In this document: piece after piece, positions 25,929-38,800 of the stretch
Numbering within the stretch: position 1 is the first letter of the stretch
Layout: each line of letters begins with the position of its first letter
From: Pempheris klunzingeri
Taxonomy: Eukaryota; Chordata; Actinopteri; Acropomatiformes; Pempheridae
Assembly (NCBI RefSeq): GCF_042242105.1
Contig: NC_092013.1
Span: 14,625,618-14,689,617 of the forward strand
Length of the DNA: 64,000 nt
Reading direction: 5' to 3'
Position numbers and translations under genes: made by a program
The notes under the pieces: model-generated
Database searches by the model: none
Told to the model about the DNA's origin: nothing
What the model saw: the letters and a program-made list of their open reading frames with translations, nothing else

Positions 25929-27469
25929 GTAAGCCTCTGGATCATTAAGACTAGATTCCTGTTTGTTGTCAGAGAAGTACCAAAGTGAGAGTGGTTAAAG
26001 TTAGCCACCTGAAACTGCAGCCTTTAGGTATCACTCAGTCCCGGGACACATTTGTAAAACCGTACACCCTGCATGAGGACATTTTGAGCAGCTTGGACAT
26101 TGGACATGTGGAAAATGAATGCTGCTGTTGTTATTATAGACTTCAGCTACATTTTCAGCAGCAGCAGCAGAAAGTGTGCAGATTGTTGGCAGTCTGACCT
26201 GCGAGTTAATCCTTGTTTTGTTTGGACTGCTAATTTTAGAGAAAAATAGTACCAGTCACTGAACACAGCCACATGTAATCATAATGTGCTTAAAACAAGG
26301 GGACCTTAAAACATTTAGTGCAGATTAGTTTCACTTTCAGAGACAGGGTTTTATTTTTGACACACTGAACCACTTGCCTTTTTAGATTACACCATGTTAA
26401 CACTTTGTTTTATGCATAATATGCTTACTTACTTGTCTCATGACAAAGGTGCTCGGAACATTTGCAAAAATAGGCAAACACCAAACACAAACATTAATCA
26501 ACCAACACCAGCTGGGTTGATGTTCCCTGCAATGCACAAAAACATAACTAATGATTAATAATTAGAATAAGATCAAATAAATAAGATTTGAGATATCCCT
26601 TTTTTTGTAAATGAACCCTTCATGATTAGAAAATGTAAGTCTCTCTCTCAGTCATTTGAGCTGAGCTCACTGAAACATCGGTGTCACTGACCGGATCAGT
26701 AGCTGTATTGATGCTGCTCTCACTGATGACTGAGAGGCATTGTATTTTCTATGTAAATCTATCCTTCTTACCTGTGTACATACAGAATATGTGCAGAAAA
26801 GCTATGTAGCCGGCTCCCTCAGTTAGGGCAGAGTTGAGCAAAACGCTTCTAAATATGCTGCCTTCTAACTCCTGGAACAATGCACAGAGGGACTTGAAAT
26901 TAGCTGATAGCTGATGGTGACCAAAGCATATTTCAAAAGATCTGGAAAATAGTACTTTTCGACAATGTGCTTGCTTTTAAATTTATTATTTTTGCTTTAC
27001 TTATCTTTATTGAAGTTCATGCTTATGAATCTTATCTGGATATTGTTTACACTGTTTTGCAGCATGTGACAGTTGTCTTAGTCTGCTTATGTTATTTGTA
27101 TTGATTATTTTAACAATGTTTTAATGCTACGCTCTTGGCCAGACCTCAAGCTGGGTGGAAACATCATCTGCTCCACACTGTGGTGCTCCAGCATTAACTG
27201 GAAAATGTTGTGGAAAGCTGTAACTGTAGGAGACTGCAACTTCTTGTTTTGTTGCTGGCTCTGTCTTAGTTGATGAAAATGCAAAAACGCCTTGTTACCT
27301 TGCACCCACAGCAAAGAGAGGAAGTGAGATGTTTGTTTTTTGGCCTTGGGGTTCATCTCTCAGAGGCTATCCTAATCATCAGGTTGATGGATCTCTGAAG
27401 AACTATCTGCAAGCACTTTTCAGGGCGGGAAAAATACCACTCCCACCAATATCTTTTAAAATGTATATA

Positions 27470-28171
27470 CACTACTCACAAAAAGTTAGGGATATTCGGC
27501 TTTCAGGTGAAATTTCAGGATGAACCTAAAATGCATTCTAAACTTTCCAGGATAACTTAATGTGACCTTCTCTAAACTTTTGAATGCGCATGTCCAACTG
27601 TTCAGTGTTTCAGTACTTTTTGCACAAGTTGCTGTTCTCTAACAAGAAGCTTAACAGCAACATTCACAACAGGTTTGATCCATGAATCGACCAATACATT
27701 TCCTGGTTCAGTTAGAATTGGTATTTAAACAGTCCTCCTCATCATGCTGTTCACATTCTGACATCATGAGACCAAGACGACACCTAACAATTGATCAGCA
27801 GCACCTCAACACTGGAGGCTTCAAACAGGAAGTCCTCAGACGGAGGTGTTCACTGAGCTTAGAGGGTCACAGAGTGTCATCAGGAGGTTGTAACAGTGAT
27901 ACAGAGTGACTGGAAGAGTCACAGAAAGGAGAGGAGTGGACGTCCTTTGGTCACATCCCAATTTATTGAGACACTGAAAATTTTTTGTTGTGGTATACCC
28001 ACCACTGTTGTTAGATTTTCTTTCAATAAATTAAGATGAATAAAATTACCATTGCATGCTTCTACTTAAATGCCCTACTTTCATGATATAATATCACTGT
28101 AGCATTCACTTTTTACATTTTCCATATATTTCACCTGAAAGTCGAATATCCCTAACTTTTTGTGAGTAGTG
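27470..28171. mobile_element. Non-autonomous TA-flanked DNA transposon
   Basis: A 702-bp element bounded by 46-bp terminal inverted repeats beginning CACTACTCACAAAAAGTTAG. The two arms differ at only two positions. Each end abuts a TA dinucleotide, the Tc1/mariner-type target duplication. The interior has no intact transposase; a plus-strand frame at 27682-27909 (starting MNRPIHFLVQ) may be a relic. Near-identical arms suggest a fairly recent insertion. Confidence 0.85.
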
Positions 28172-29339
28172 TATATATATATATATACACTCTTATTTAT
28201 AGGTAGCAACATGCAACAGGACTGTTTTTTTTTTTTTCAGAAAGTCAAGTTAAACTCAATTCAGTTTGTTCAAGTTAATTGTAATCTATGTAACATGATC
28301 CCAAACTACTGTATAGAACTGACTCATTCATATTCCCTGTGCTGCTTCTCTGGATCGACCAGCCAGCGTCACTATAAAGCAGTTATCCTTCACAAACAGC
28401 TTTACCTTTATCCACGATTAGTCCATCTGTGGTGTCGAATCCAAAATACTTTCTCACATTACTTCTCAGATTTTGTGGGGTTTTGTGGCATGATTATCCG
28501 CTCAGCCTCAATACTTTCACTTATTTTTCTCTATTTTGCGTTACCAAGGAGAAAAACAATGGCCTCATTTACTGGAGGGGCATCAGTGCACACAATGCAT
28601 TTAACCAATTTTATACCAGATTTGAATGTTACTTCAAATTTCAATTAAAAAGTGATAGCCCAAATGTCTATTTACAACTGAATTACAATGCATCAAAGTA
28701 ATATAAGAATAATAGTAAAAATAATAATAAAGAAAACTTTATTGTTTTTTAAAACAATGTTGCAAGGTGCTAGACACTAGACATGAATAGTCGGGTAAAA
28801 GAACAATTTGCAATACAACAAAAAATCAAAAAAGAACGAGACATAGAGCTTCATCAGGTGAGAAGGCAGTAAAAGACGATGCTGAAGAAACAGGAATTTA
28901 TTTTTTAGTGACAAAAGCTATGTTTTCTTTGTATTCTTTAGTTGTTGTTCCAGGTCTTCTTCAACTTAAAACTTTCAGCAGGGTTAGTGAATTAACAGTA
29001 CAGAAATGAACATCATCATTCATTATCATGACATAAAGACTATATGTTAAGATATTATTTATTAACCCTACTGTCCAACCTCATAGTTGGTTGTTTACAA
29101 AGAGAATTAGAAATGCATGTTCCTATTCATAGTCGATTAACAGAGTGACTCCTGCCTGGATCTTGAAAGCAGTGAGAAATTAAACAGAAATACAGCACAG
29201 CTATCTGAGGATGTTTAAAGATGAAAATAACTCTTCCTACTTGACAACAAATCTTGTATTGACACAGTAGACTGCACATTATCGCTATAAAGCGAGGTCT
29301 GTCTTTAATGCAATACAACAGGATTTTGCCTCAGAGACA

Positions 29340-29680
29340 GTTTCTGTGCTGTCTGAGGTACTAACAAGCCCCTGCCTGCTCTTCATCACTGTAGTGCCAG
29401 ATATGTGCCCATGAGTATTCATCAGGAAGGACTAATGGGGCACAGCAGTGTGAACCTCTGATTTACAGCCCGTCCCCTGTCAGGCCTAATGACAGGGCAA
29501 TGGGGCTGGTTATGGAGAAACAGGTGCTGCGGAGTGAATAGATGCAAAGCAATGCTGCTGAAAGCCATGGGTGATTGTCGTTTTGTCCCCTGAACAAATG
29601 CTCATTTGCAATATTGTGTTCACACATACATAATTATTGTGCATAGAAATTAGCTCCCTAGAAGGAGGCTTATGGCTAGA
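29340..29680. promoter_or_regulatory. Candidate conserved non-coding element
   Basis: A unique 340-base block with higher GC than its flanks, several TAAT/ATTA cores (29433, 29488) and octamer-like ATGCAAAG and ATTTGCAATATTG. No repeat or coding frame explains it. It ends just before a GT microsatellite. Regulatory function is inferred from composition only. Confidence 0.25.
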
Positions 29681-29690
29681 AGCCTAGAGC

Positions 29691-29717
29691 GTGTGTGTGT
29701 GTGTGTGTGTGTGTGTG
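29691..29717. repeat. GT microsatellite
   Basis: Perfect (GT)n tract of about 13 units, followed by a G-rich run to 29736. Confidence 0.9.
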
Positions 29718-30161
29718 GAAGGGGGCGGGGGGGGGCAAGTGAAAGTAAGTTTAATGGTTAATGTACTGCTCCCCAGATTGTTCCCACAATAAATGTCACA
29801 TTCGATACACACACTGACTACACACTCTCTATCCTAGACTATATTAACAACAGATGGAGCTCAATGATAACGTGAGAAATAATGTCCTAAATGAACTCTG
29901 AACGAAACACTGAACGAAATGTATTGAATATGGTCAGGTTATTAAAGCAGGTGAGCTGAGCCCTGGGGGCACCACCATTATTATAGTAAACTAATTAGTT
30001 CAACAACCAAGATATCATGTGGCATTAGTGCTGGGCCATATGGACAAAACTAAATATTGGTATAACTGGAAGCACTTTTTCTAATTTCAGTATAGACTAT
30101 CGAATCAAGTAGTTTTGCAGCACTGCCTGATAATATTAAAAACAGGGTAATTCAACACACA

Positions 30162-31585
30162 CAGTACTGTGCAAAGGTTTTAGGCAGGTGTGAAGAAATG
30201 CTGTAAAGTAAGAATGTTTTCAAAAATATAAGATTTAATTGTTTTTTTTCTATCAATTTACAAAATGCAAAGTGAGTGAACAGAAGAAAAATCTAAATGA
30301 AATCAATATTTGGTGTGACCACCCTTTGCCTTCAGAACAGCATCAGTTCTTCCAGGTACACTTGCACAAAGTTTTTGAAGGAACTCAGCAGGTTGTTCCA
30401 AACATCTTGGAGGAACTAACCACAGATCTTCTGTGGATGTCGGCTGCCTCAAATCCTTCTGTCTCTTCATGTGATCCCAGACAGACTCAGTGATGTTGAG
30501 ATCAGGGCTCTGTGGGGGCCTCACCATCACTTCCAGGACTCCTTGTTCCTCTTCACGGTGAACATAGTTCTTAATGACGTTGGCTGTATGTTTGGGGTCA
30601 TTGTGCTGCTGCAGAATAAATTTGGGGCCAATCAGACGGGTCCCTGATGGTATTGATGATGGATAAGTACCTGCCTGTATTTCTCAGCATTGAGGACACC
30701 ATTAACTCTGACCAAATTCCCAACCCCATCTGCAGAAATGCAGCTCCAAACTTGTAATTAACCTCCACCAGCTTCACTGCTGCCTGCAGACACTCATTAT
30801 TGTACCACTCTCCAGCCCTTCAGTGAACAAACTGCCTTCTGCTACAGCCAAATATTTCAAATTTTGACTCATCAGTCCAGAGCACCTGCTGCCATTTGTC
30901 TGTCCTATGTTTTCTTGCATAGTTCAGTCGGTCTCACTGGATGGCTGCTGGACATCTTCCCATTTCAAAGGGAAGTGAGCATAATGCGTTTTTCATCTGT
31001 GGCACTAAGTATCCTTGGCTGACCACTGCATCTATGGTCCTTAACGCTCCCCGTTTCTTTGTGCTTCTTCAAAAGAGTTTGAACAGCACATCTTGAAACC
31101 CCAGTCTGCTCTGAAATCTTTGCCTGGGAGAGACCTCGCTGATGCAGTATAACTACCTTGTGTCTTGTTGCTGTTCTCAGTCTTGCCATGGTGTATCACC
31201 TGTGACATGAAACTGTCTTCCACAGCCTCACCGTGGTTGCAGAGTTTGGTTGTTCCTCACCCAGTTTTAAGCCTCCTACAGCTGTTTCTGTTTCAGTTAA
31301 TGACTGCGTTTCAACCTACATATGAAACTAATTATGATTAGCACCCGTTTGGTATAAGAGGTTAATCATACACCTGACTTTGTGCAAGTGTACCTGGAAG
31401 AACTGATGCTGTTTTGAAGGCAAAGGGTGGTCACACCAAACATTGATTTGATTTATATTTTTTTCTGGTCGCTCACCTTGTATTTTGTAAATCGATAAAT
31501 ATAAACAATTACATTTTATATTTTTGAAAGCATTCTTCCTTTACAGCATTTCTTCACACCTGCCTAAGACTTTTGCACAGTACTG
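30162..31585 (-). mobile_element. Decayed Tc1-like DNA transposon
   Basis: A 1424-bp element with terminal inverted repeats of about 80 bp starting CAGTACTGTGCAAA. The right end abuts TA; the left flank is now CA. A minus-strand transposase relic is visible. Its N-terminal helix-turn-helix (31189-30965, starting MARLRTATRHKVVILHQRG) is followed by broken frames, and the C-terminal catalytic part (30530-30303) carries RPPQSPDLNITESVW. Multiple stops and frameshifts separate the parts. The usual DNDPKH motif reads HNDPKH, so the second catalytic Asp appears lost. Confidence 0.88.
30303..31189 (-). pseudogene. Tc1-type transposase pseudogene
   Basis: Remnant coding region of the element at 30162-31585. 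The N-terminal segment (paired-like HTH, ISEQTGVSRCAVQTLLKKH) is well kept. The middle is broken by stops. The C-terminal third retains QSPDLNITES with the final catalytic Glu, but the catalytic Asp preceding NDPKHT is His. It cannot encode a working enzyme. Confidence 0.82.
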
Positions 31586-32595
31586 TATATCGTCAACTTA
31601 GATAACAAAATTGTATAACAATACACAATATATAAAGACAGCCACCAAATAAACTTTACAAAATAGACAATATATGTCAGGTATTGGTATTGGCCAGGTC
31701 TTAACACACTCCCAGTGAGGTAATGTACCACATTTATGTACATCTAGCCCAAGGATTAGTCCTCATGACACAAAGATGTGTGCCTTATGTCTGTGGTTCC
31801 TGACCATTTTGGCTTGTGGCCCATTAAAATGAAGCAATATCTACAGGTGGCCCCTCATCAAAGGCTTTGATTATAGTGTGGACATGAGATGTGCGCAGTT
31901 AAAGCAAACAGTATTTTTATCTTTCACAGACTGTGTCATTTAAAGGATTCTGAGTGTGCTGAAGAGCTTTAAGTATCCAATGTTTCACATGACAAAGGAA
32001 AAACTTAGTGTAAAGTCAGAAAAACCAAACCCCATTTTGTATCGTATAAATAATATTATTTATTTCCTGTCCTTGACCCTTCATAATTATCTTTAGACTC
32101 CTGTTTTGAGGCTGCAACTCCCAAGATGAAAGCAAACGAAGTATTGAGTTCCTAAATGCACATTTCAGCATTGATAAATAAATAATTCACATGCAATGTA
32201 AGCTCACTAGCTATCAAGACCATCATGATTTTTAAAGGTGAGAATCAAATGATCCAAATTTGTGTGGATTTAATAAGCTCAAAAAAGCATAATGTAAAGG
32301 CTATGTGAGTTAAACCCTGGCTGAAACATTTCACATTACTTGAGAAAAGAACAACATGTAGAGCGACAAATTGTTTTCATGCAACGAGACCAACAGTTTC
32401 ACAACTCCTGTCAGTGAAGTTGTTGTAGGTGTTCAGCAGTTGAAGCTCACTCACTGCAGGTCAGCTGGCACAGTTTACCGATGGATCACTGCACAGCCCA
32501 CACACACACACAAACACACACACTGGTAGCTCTCTGCCTGGACCATCCCACACTCCAACGGTGTCTTTCCCACAGAGCCGGCAGTCAGGAGGAAT

Positions 32596-35500
32596 ATGGG
32601 CAAATCCGAAAGCCAAATGGATATCATGGAGAAATCAAGTAAACCTGGAAAGCGTCGTTGGACTGCTGCAGAAATCGGTCTGTCCGTGCTGCTGCTGTTG
32701 GTCAGCTGTGCCTTGGCGGGGCTGGTAGTCCTCTACACATCGGTTGTGAAAGGTAATGGCTCTGTCAGGCTCACTGTGGAAAGATCCAGATATTACAGAC
32801 AGCAGCAGTAATGACAAGTGTCTCCCTACTCTGTTTATGTGAGGCTGCGAGCTGGCATTGATCCTAGAAATGTTTTCAGATGTGAACTTTTTAGAGATTT
32901 TTGAAGGTTAATGTTACCCACCAAAATAACCAAAATAATGGTTTTGCTCTATAGTATCATATATACATTCGACACACAGGCCTATCTTTAAGTAGAGAAC
33001 TGTATTTTGTGGACACAAATACAAACCTAGATAGGACTTGATTGTATTTTCTCTTGCTTAAATGTTACCAGTCAAATAAAACAACTGCAGTTTTTATTAT
33101 AATTAAGAATGAGTTTCTCCTCACTGTGTCTAATGTTGTCTGAAATCTTCCAACCAATTCAGAACAATCCAACCGGCCGAGTGTGTCAAGGAGCTCAACA
33201 AGTGAAGGTGAGTGTTAAGCTTGTAAACTGAACACAGGATACACTGTGGGATAGGTGGGCATGTGTCATAATGGAGCCTGCACCTCTGATAGTCACTGTA
33301 AGTCCCTTTACTGCCTGATCAGCAGAGCCACACAAAAGTGAAAGAACAGAGTCGCTGCTGACATAGACATTGCCTGTCACACTGACACAGACTATACCAT
33401 GGATTTGGAAGTTTGGCATTAGCTCCATATTTCACACAACATCCTCCTTGTCTCAGTCGGGGTGTAATTTGTCAAATTGTCCATGTGCTTTCTCATAAAT
33501 GTTGACACTGATTTTTCCAGGCCAGCTGTTTCGCTCCAGTCTCAACAGTGTGTGCACAACTGCAGACTGTGTTACTGCAGGTGAGAGGAACTTGTTTTTT
33601 CTTTGCACTCCTGCTGTTTCATTTCGCAAACAAAGTCAACCCCCATCCCTACAAAAAACACTTTATCTGACCACGTATGAATCTTCCCCATCCCGTCCCT
33701 CTGTCCCTCTTTCCCCTCTGTGTGACAACCTAAAGCCGCTCGGCTCTTGCAGAACATGGACACGTCAGTGAAGCCTTGTGATAATTTCTACCAGTACGCC
33801 TGCGGGGGTTGGCTGGAGCGACATGTCATCCCGGAGACGAGCTCCCGTCACAGCGTCTTTGACATTCTGAGGGACAAGCTGGAGATTGTCCTCAAAGGTC
33901 AGCTTAATCTTCAGTGGTCAGTGGGCTGCAGTGTTCAGAGCAGTGTGTGGGTTTCATTCAGAGATGAAATGTTTGCATTTGATTTGTTGTTTGCAGGTGT
34001 TCTTGAGATGGAGAAAGAAGAGGACAGAGATGGCATCAAGAAGGCCAAAGTCCTTTACAGCTCCTGCATGAATGATAGTAAGGCTCACTGTAAAAATGGG
34101 TATTTTATTAAACACAACAGCAGTTTGTGATCCTGGAGCTGTTGATCATATCAGATGATCTTCCACAGCCAGGGATCCTCATCAAGTTAAATCTAAGACT
34201 TTTTGATGCCTCATACCTGTTCACTGGCTAAAGTATGAAAGTATGATGCAAAATTAGGAGAGACACTGTGGCCTATACTTGATTATTATGATACCACATT
34301 TTTCAGTACTTACCAGTATATACCTAACAAGAATTTCTCATGATATTATATCATTTATATGCAGCCTGGACATGGGGCATTAAATCGATGTATGGATGGA
34401 TGAACTAATCAAAAATGATTAATTGATTTAAGTACATTTAAGTTCTTGCTAAAACGGACACTTGCCCATTAAAAGACAATGAGCCTCCTAGCTAGTGTAG
34501 CCATCAGTAGTGACAGAGCTTGTTAGAGGTTGGATGATGCTGACTGAAACTCCTTCAGCACAATCTGGCATCAAAACAATCCCACTTTTAGTTCACAGAT
34601 GTATTAGGTAGAAAAATGGACTTTCAGCCTCAATGGTCACATGCTGTATTTCAGAATGAGTAGAGAGAGTCTAAAGTGTCTAAAATGTTTTATTAGTTGT
34701 GGTATTGTACCTGCAGGCCTCATAGAGCAGCGTGACTCCCAGCCCCTCCTGAAGCTCATTGACATTATTGGAGACTGGCCTGTGGCGTCAGATGACTGGA
34801 ACGCCACTACAGGTAGAAATCCCCCTGAGCCACTCTCTGATTAAAGTCTACAGTTTGCTCTGTGCAAACATACAAATGTGCACATGCAATGCATCCACAC
34901 AAACAAGCACCCATGCTACTACTCAAATAAATGTGCTCACATAGAGCCTGTGTAGCTATATTTGACATCAGTGAATTGCTGAGTACGAGCTTTGTTGGCG
35001 GGATCAAGAGGCCGGGCGAAGCTCTTCAGCTGAGCAGTCAGGTGCGGAGTTTGGGAGCGTGATGAGTGGGCAGAGGAGCAGGTCCTCACTCAGGACTGTG
35101 AGGGATGCTTTAAATAGTCTACTCTGCTCTTCCCCGAGCTCCTGGCTCCTGCCACTTTAATTAAATGTAATCATGTAACCACACATAGCTGCAACCGCAC
35201 GCACAGATTGACACAGTCAGAGCCCAGTTAAATGAACAGTGGACCAGTGAATTTTGCAGCCATCTACACTGAATAGTCCTTTATAGCTGGACAACTGTGT
35301 TTGAATTAAAAGCCATTTTTGTCCCTCTTATTGCAGAAGAAGCGTGGAGCCTCGAGGACACACTGGCAACGCTTACAGCTCGTTTCCACAAGAAGGTTCT
35401 GCTGGACATGTATGTGTGGACCGATGACCGGGACTCCCGGCGCCATATCATCTATGTAAGATCAGTGCCTAGTACAAATAACAGACTACATCCATAATGT

Positions 35501-35823
35501 CATTATACAGTCATTATGGATAAGGCTGGTGTTATTCTACATTCTTATTATAAATCCTGACCAAATATAACAATGTGTTTGTCACCTCTTGATACTTAAT
35601 ACTTGCCAACCCTGTCTGTGGAACTCTGCCCCATTAGTTTCTATTGGAGATTTAATCTTTCAAAAAAAACAAAAATACATAGTTTCATTTTTATAAAAGG
35701 CTACTGGTAGTGGTGGTTTTCTAGTATTTAGTAAACATCCCTCAACATGAGTAAGACGTGTACTTGTTGGGGACTATTTTCAGCTGTGGATTAACATAGA
35801 TTTGATGTGCTTTGATTGACTCC

Positions 35824-35879
<56 letters not shown>

Positions 35880-38800
35880 AGGGTTGGAGTCGCGTGGTGA
35901 CGTAGTCACGGAGGTGATTACGTCACGTCCGACTCTTAAGATGGCGGATGAGCCGCGAGAGTTTGAAGAGAGGGGTCTAGTGCACCACAAGGCTGTAATT
36001 AGTAGTCTGAACACTAGCGCGTGTGTACAGTAACTGCGATTACAGGCCTGAAACACTGGGGTACAGGACAGACTGTGCCTGTGGGCTATATGTATGTAGT
36101 GTAAGAGGGTTGTTAGTACAAGAAATAAAGGGGAGAGTACAGAAGCGATGGTTTTAATCGTTGTGGTGTTCACGATAACCAGCTGTTTTATCACTCGGTT
36201 GATAACTCTAGTTCACAGCGGCACTGGTCCTTTAATCGATAAAACAGCGTTACAGGCTCTCCACGTGTTGGTTACTAACTAATTCCTTGCAGGGTTATGC
36301 AAGACAAGAAAAGTACAGCTAACAGAAAAACACGCTTGGCATGAATATCATTAACTGTAACAAACAGAAACTTAAGGAAATAAAAACAAACAGCACAAAT
36401 CTTTGAAAACAAAACAGGACACGGCGGTCCGGCAACTCTTAGTTTATAGCTTCAGTTTTAGCAGCAAGAATACAGTAAACCACACCATCAATATTAACTA
36501 TCTCTGCCCAGACGTAAACCTCTTACTTGAGATCGCTCTGTGTGCGATCAGTGTGTAGTCCTGGCGCGCCTTGGTCCGGCGTGGGATGGCGGCGAGGAGT
36601 CCGTGAAACGTGTCTCTGGCGTGTTCCGGGCGCACTGGAGCAGTGAGAGCCGACTTATTGAAAAAGAAGAACGTGGCGTAAAGTTCTTTGTAGTTCTGGA
36701 GAGGACGTCGTTCTGTCTCTCCCTTCTGCAGGCAAGAGTACTATGGGAAAAACCACCGGTAATTTAAATTAGTTAATTTTTGTTTGGAGGTTTTTCATTG
36801 GATTCACTGATAATACAAAAATGTAGAGTATCTCCAGCCATATCTGTACTTATACTGTTAAAAGCACCAAAATCTGAATACTGTAAAGAGATTATGGAAA
36901 TACAGAGATGCTCAGTAACTATTGTTGTATTCTGGTCAGATTGACCAGCCGGGACTTGGAATGCCTTCAAGAGATTATTACTTCAACGATGGAAACTACA
37001 AAAAGGTTCAGTTCACCAAAATCACACACTTAATAATATCTTTTCTGACTTAAATCTCATGGTATCTGATCATGCACATCATTTAGTTTGTGTCTGTCAA
37101 AGCGATGTATCCCTCTGCATCATCTGCCTCCAACACAGAACAATGGAGGTGAATGGGTTGGATAACTCCATTCACTTCCATTGTTCTGACACAACTTTAC
37201 TTTTGTTGTGGAAAGAAGATTTAAAGTTTGTGATGGTACCACAGGTTCGAGAGGCCTACCTCCATTTCATGGTTTCTATTGCAAAGATCACCCGAGAGGA
37301 CAGGAACTTGACTCAGGATGACGACCGTGTGTGGGAGGAAATGATGCAAGTGCTGGAGCTGGAGACGGACATCGCCAACGTGAGTGCCAGCCACAACAGG
37401 AAATGGAATTGTGGAAGGAGGGCTAAGGAAGATTAATAATGACAAGATGAAAAATGAGTAGCTCCTCTCTGCCTCCAGTAAATGAGAGAACCAGGCTACG
37501 TCTAGTGTGGACATAGGAGATCAGCCAAGCTTTTAACCTGTTTTTTAGGTTTGTGCCTGTCAACAGCATGACAAATGAGACTTCGCTGATGAAAGGAGAG
37601 CACAATGTGAATATGTAACCAAGCATCAGTTTATAGAAACCTTTTTTTCTTCCTGTTGCTGGACAGGCCACATCACCAGCAGAGGAGCGCCAAGATGTCA
37701 CTGTTCTCTACAATAAGATGACACTTGGAGAGCTACAGAGCACATTCAGCTTTAATGTGAGTGTTTAAAGTGCAACAGGTCACTCATTCAAATAACTTAT
37801 TATAACCATTGACATGATTTTTACACAGAAGGAACCCCATAGTGGAGAAACGAAATGAGTGAATGAGGATGTTTCCACTTCCACTGGCCTGCATGTCTCC
37901 ATTAAAGGAATAGTTCAACATTTTTGAGAATACGCTTATTCAGTTTCTTGCATGAAGTTAGATGAGAAGATAGAAATATGTTTTATATTATATATATATA
38001 TAAATATAGAAAGAAGAAACTAACTGGTTAGGATAGCACAACAACTGAAATTGGGGAAACTGTTCTCTTGGCTCTGCCCAAAGGTAGCCAAATGTACCTA
38101 TCAGCACCTCTAATGGACATTAATCAACATGTTATGTACTGTACTGTACATGTACTGACGTGAGAGTGGTGTTGATCTTCGTTTCTGACTCCCACAACTT
38201 CAATAACTTCCATGAGGCTGTGTCACAGAAACCTTGAATGTAGTTCCAGCTAACAGCAAACTAGGTATGTTCGACTGCTTAATATTACATTTTAGTTAAC
38301 ACTGACTTAGCTCAAGTGAATTTATAACTGGATGAAGGTGTGAACACATTTCTTATAGGCTGTGTAAATGGCCTTGCTTTACTCCAATGGACTCTACAGA
38401 GGAGTCGCCACAGTGTGAAGTGTTTTCTCTGCCTCAGCTTTGTCTGTTGTTTTAGTACATAATGACACCTTGTGTATTCGGCTACTGTTTACCTCTTACA
38501 GATGGTAACCTAAGGTGCACCTTAGAGGGCTTACTGTACCTGGAAGCTCATTGTGTAATAGTGTATTAGGATTAGGCACTAGACCAGGAAGGACCCAAAA
38601 GCATGACACTGGACACTCTCAGACAGATGAACACTTTACTGAGGACTGGCAGGCAAACAATACTTACAGACTTAGATAATGACAAAATACGTAGCAATAT
38701 ACAATGAACTTCAAGGGCTTGACAAGATAGTTGGCAACTTGAGCGCATGACAGGACAAGACGATCTGGCACGGGACACAGGGAGACGCAGACAATATATA

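Larger units (their letters stand above)
25929..32575. other. Probable first intron of mmel1 (or intergenic), transposon-bearing
   Basis: No coding gene found. It contains a 702-bp inverted-repeat transposon (27470-28171), a candidate conserved block (29340-29680), a GT microsatellite (29691-29717) and a decayed Tc1 element (30162-31585). The remainder is AT-rich sequence without recognisable features. Confidence 0.4.

Noticed and set aside
28169-28648. 159-codon plus-strand open frame
   Set aside because: Starts in a TA repeat at the end of a transposon, has no family resemblance, and is mixed in composition with no supporting signals.
33751-33763. Acceptor ctcttgcag before 'aacatgg' for mmel1 exon 4
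   Set aside because: It shifts the frame; the acceptor ending at 33735 gives AARLLQNMD, as in the family.
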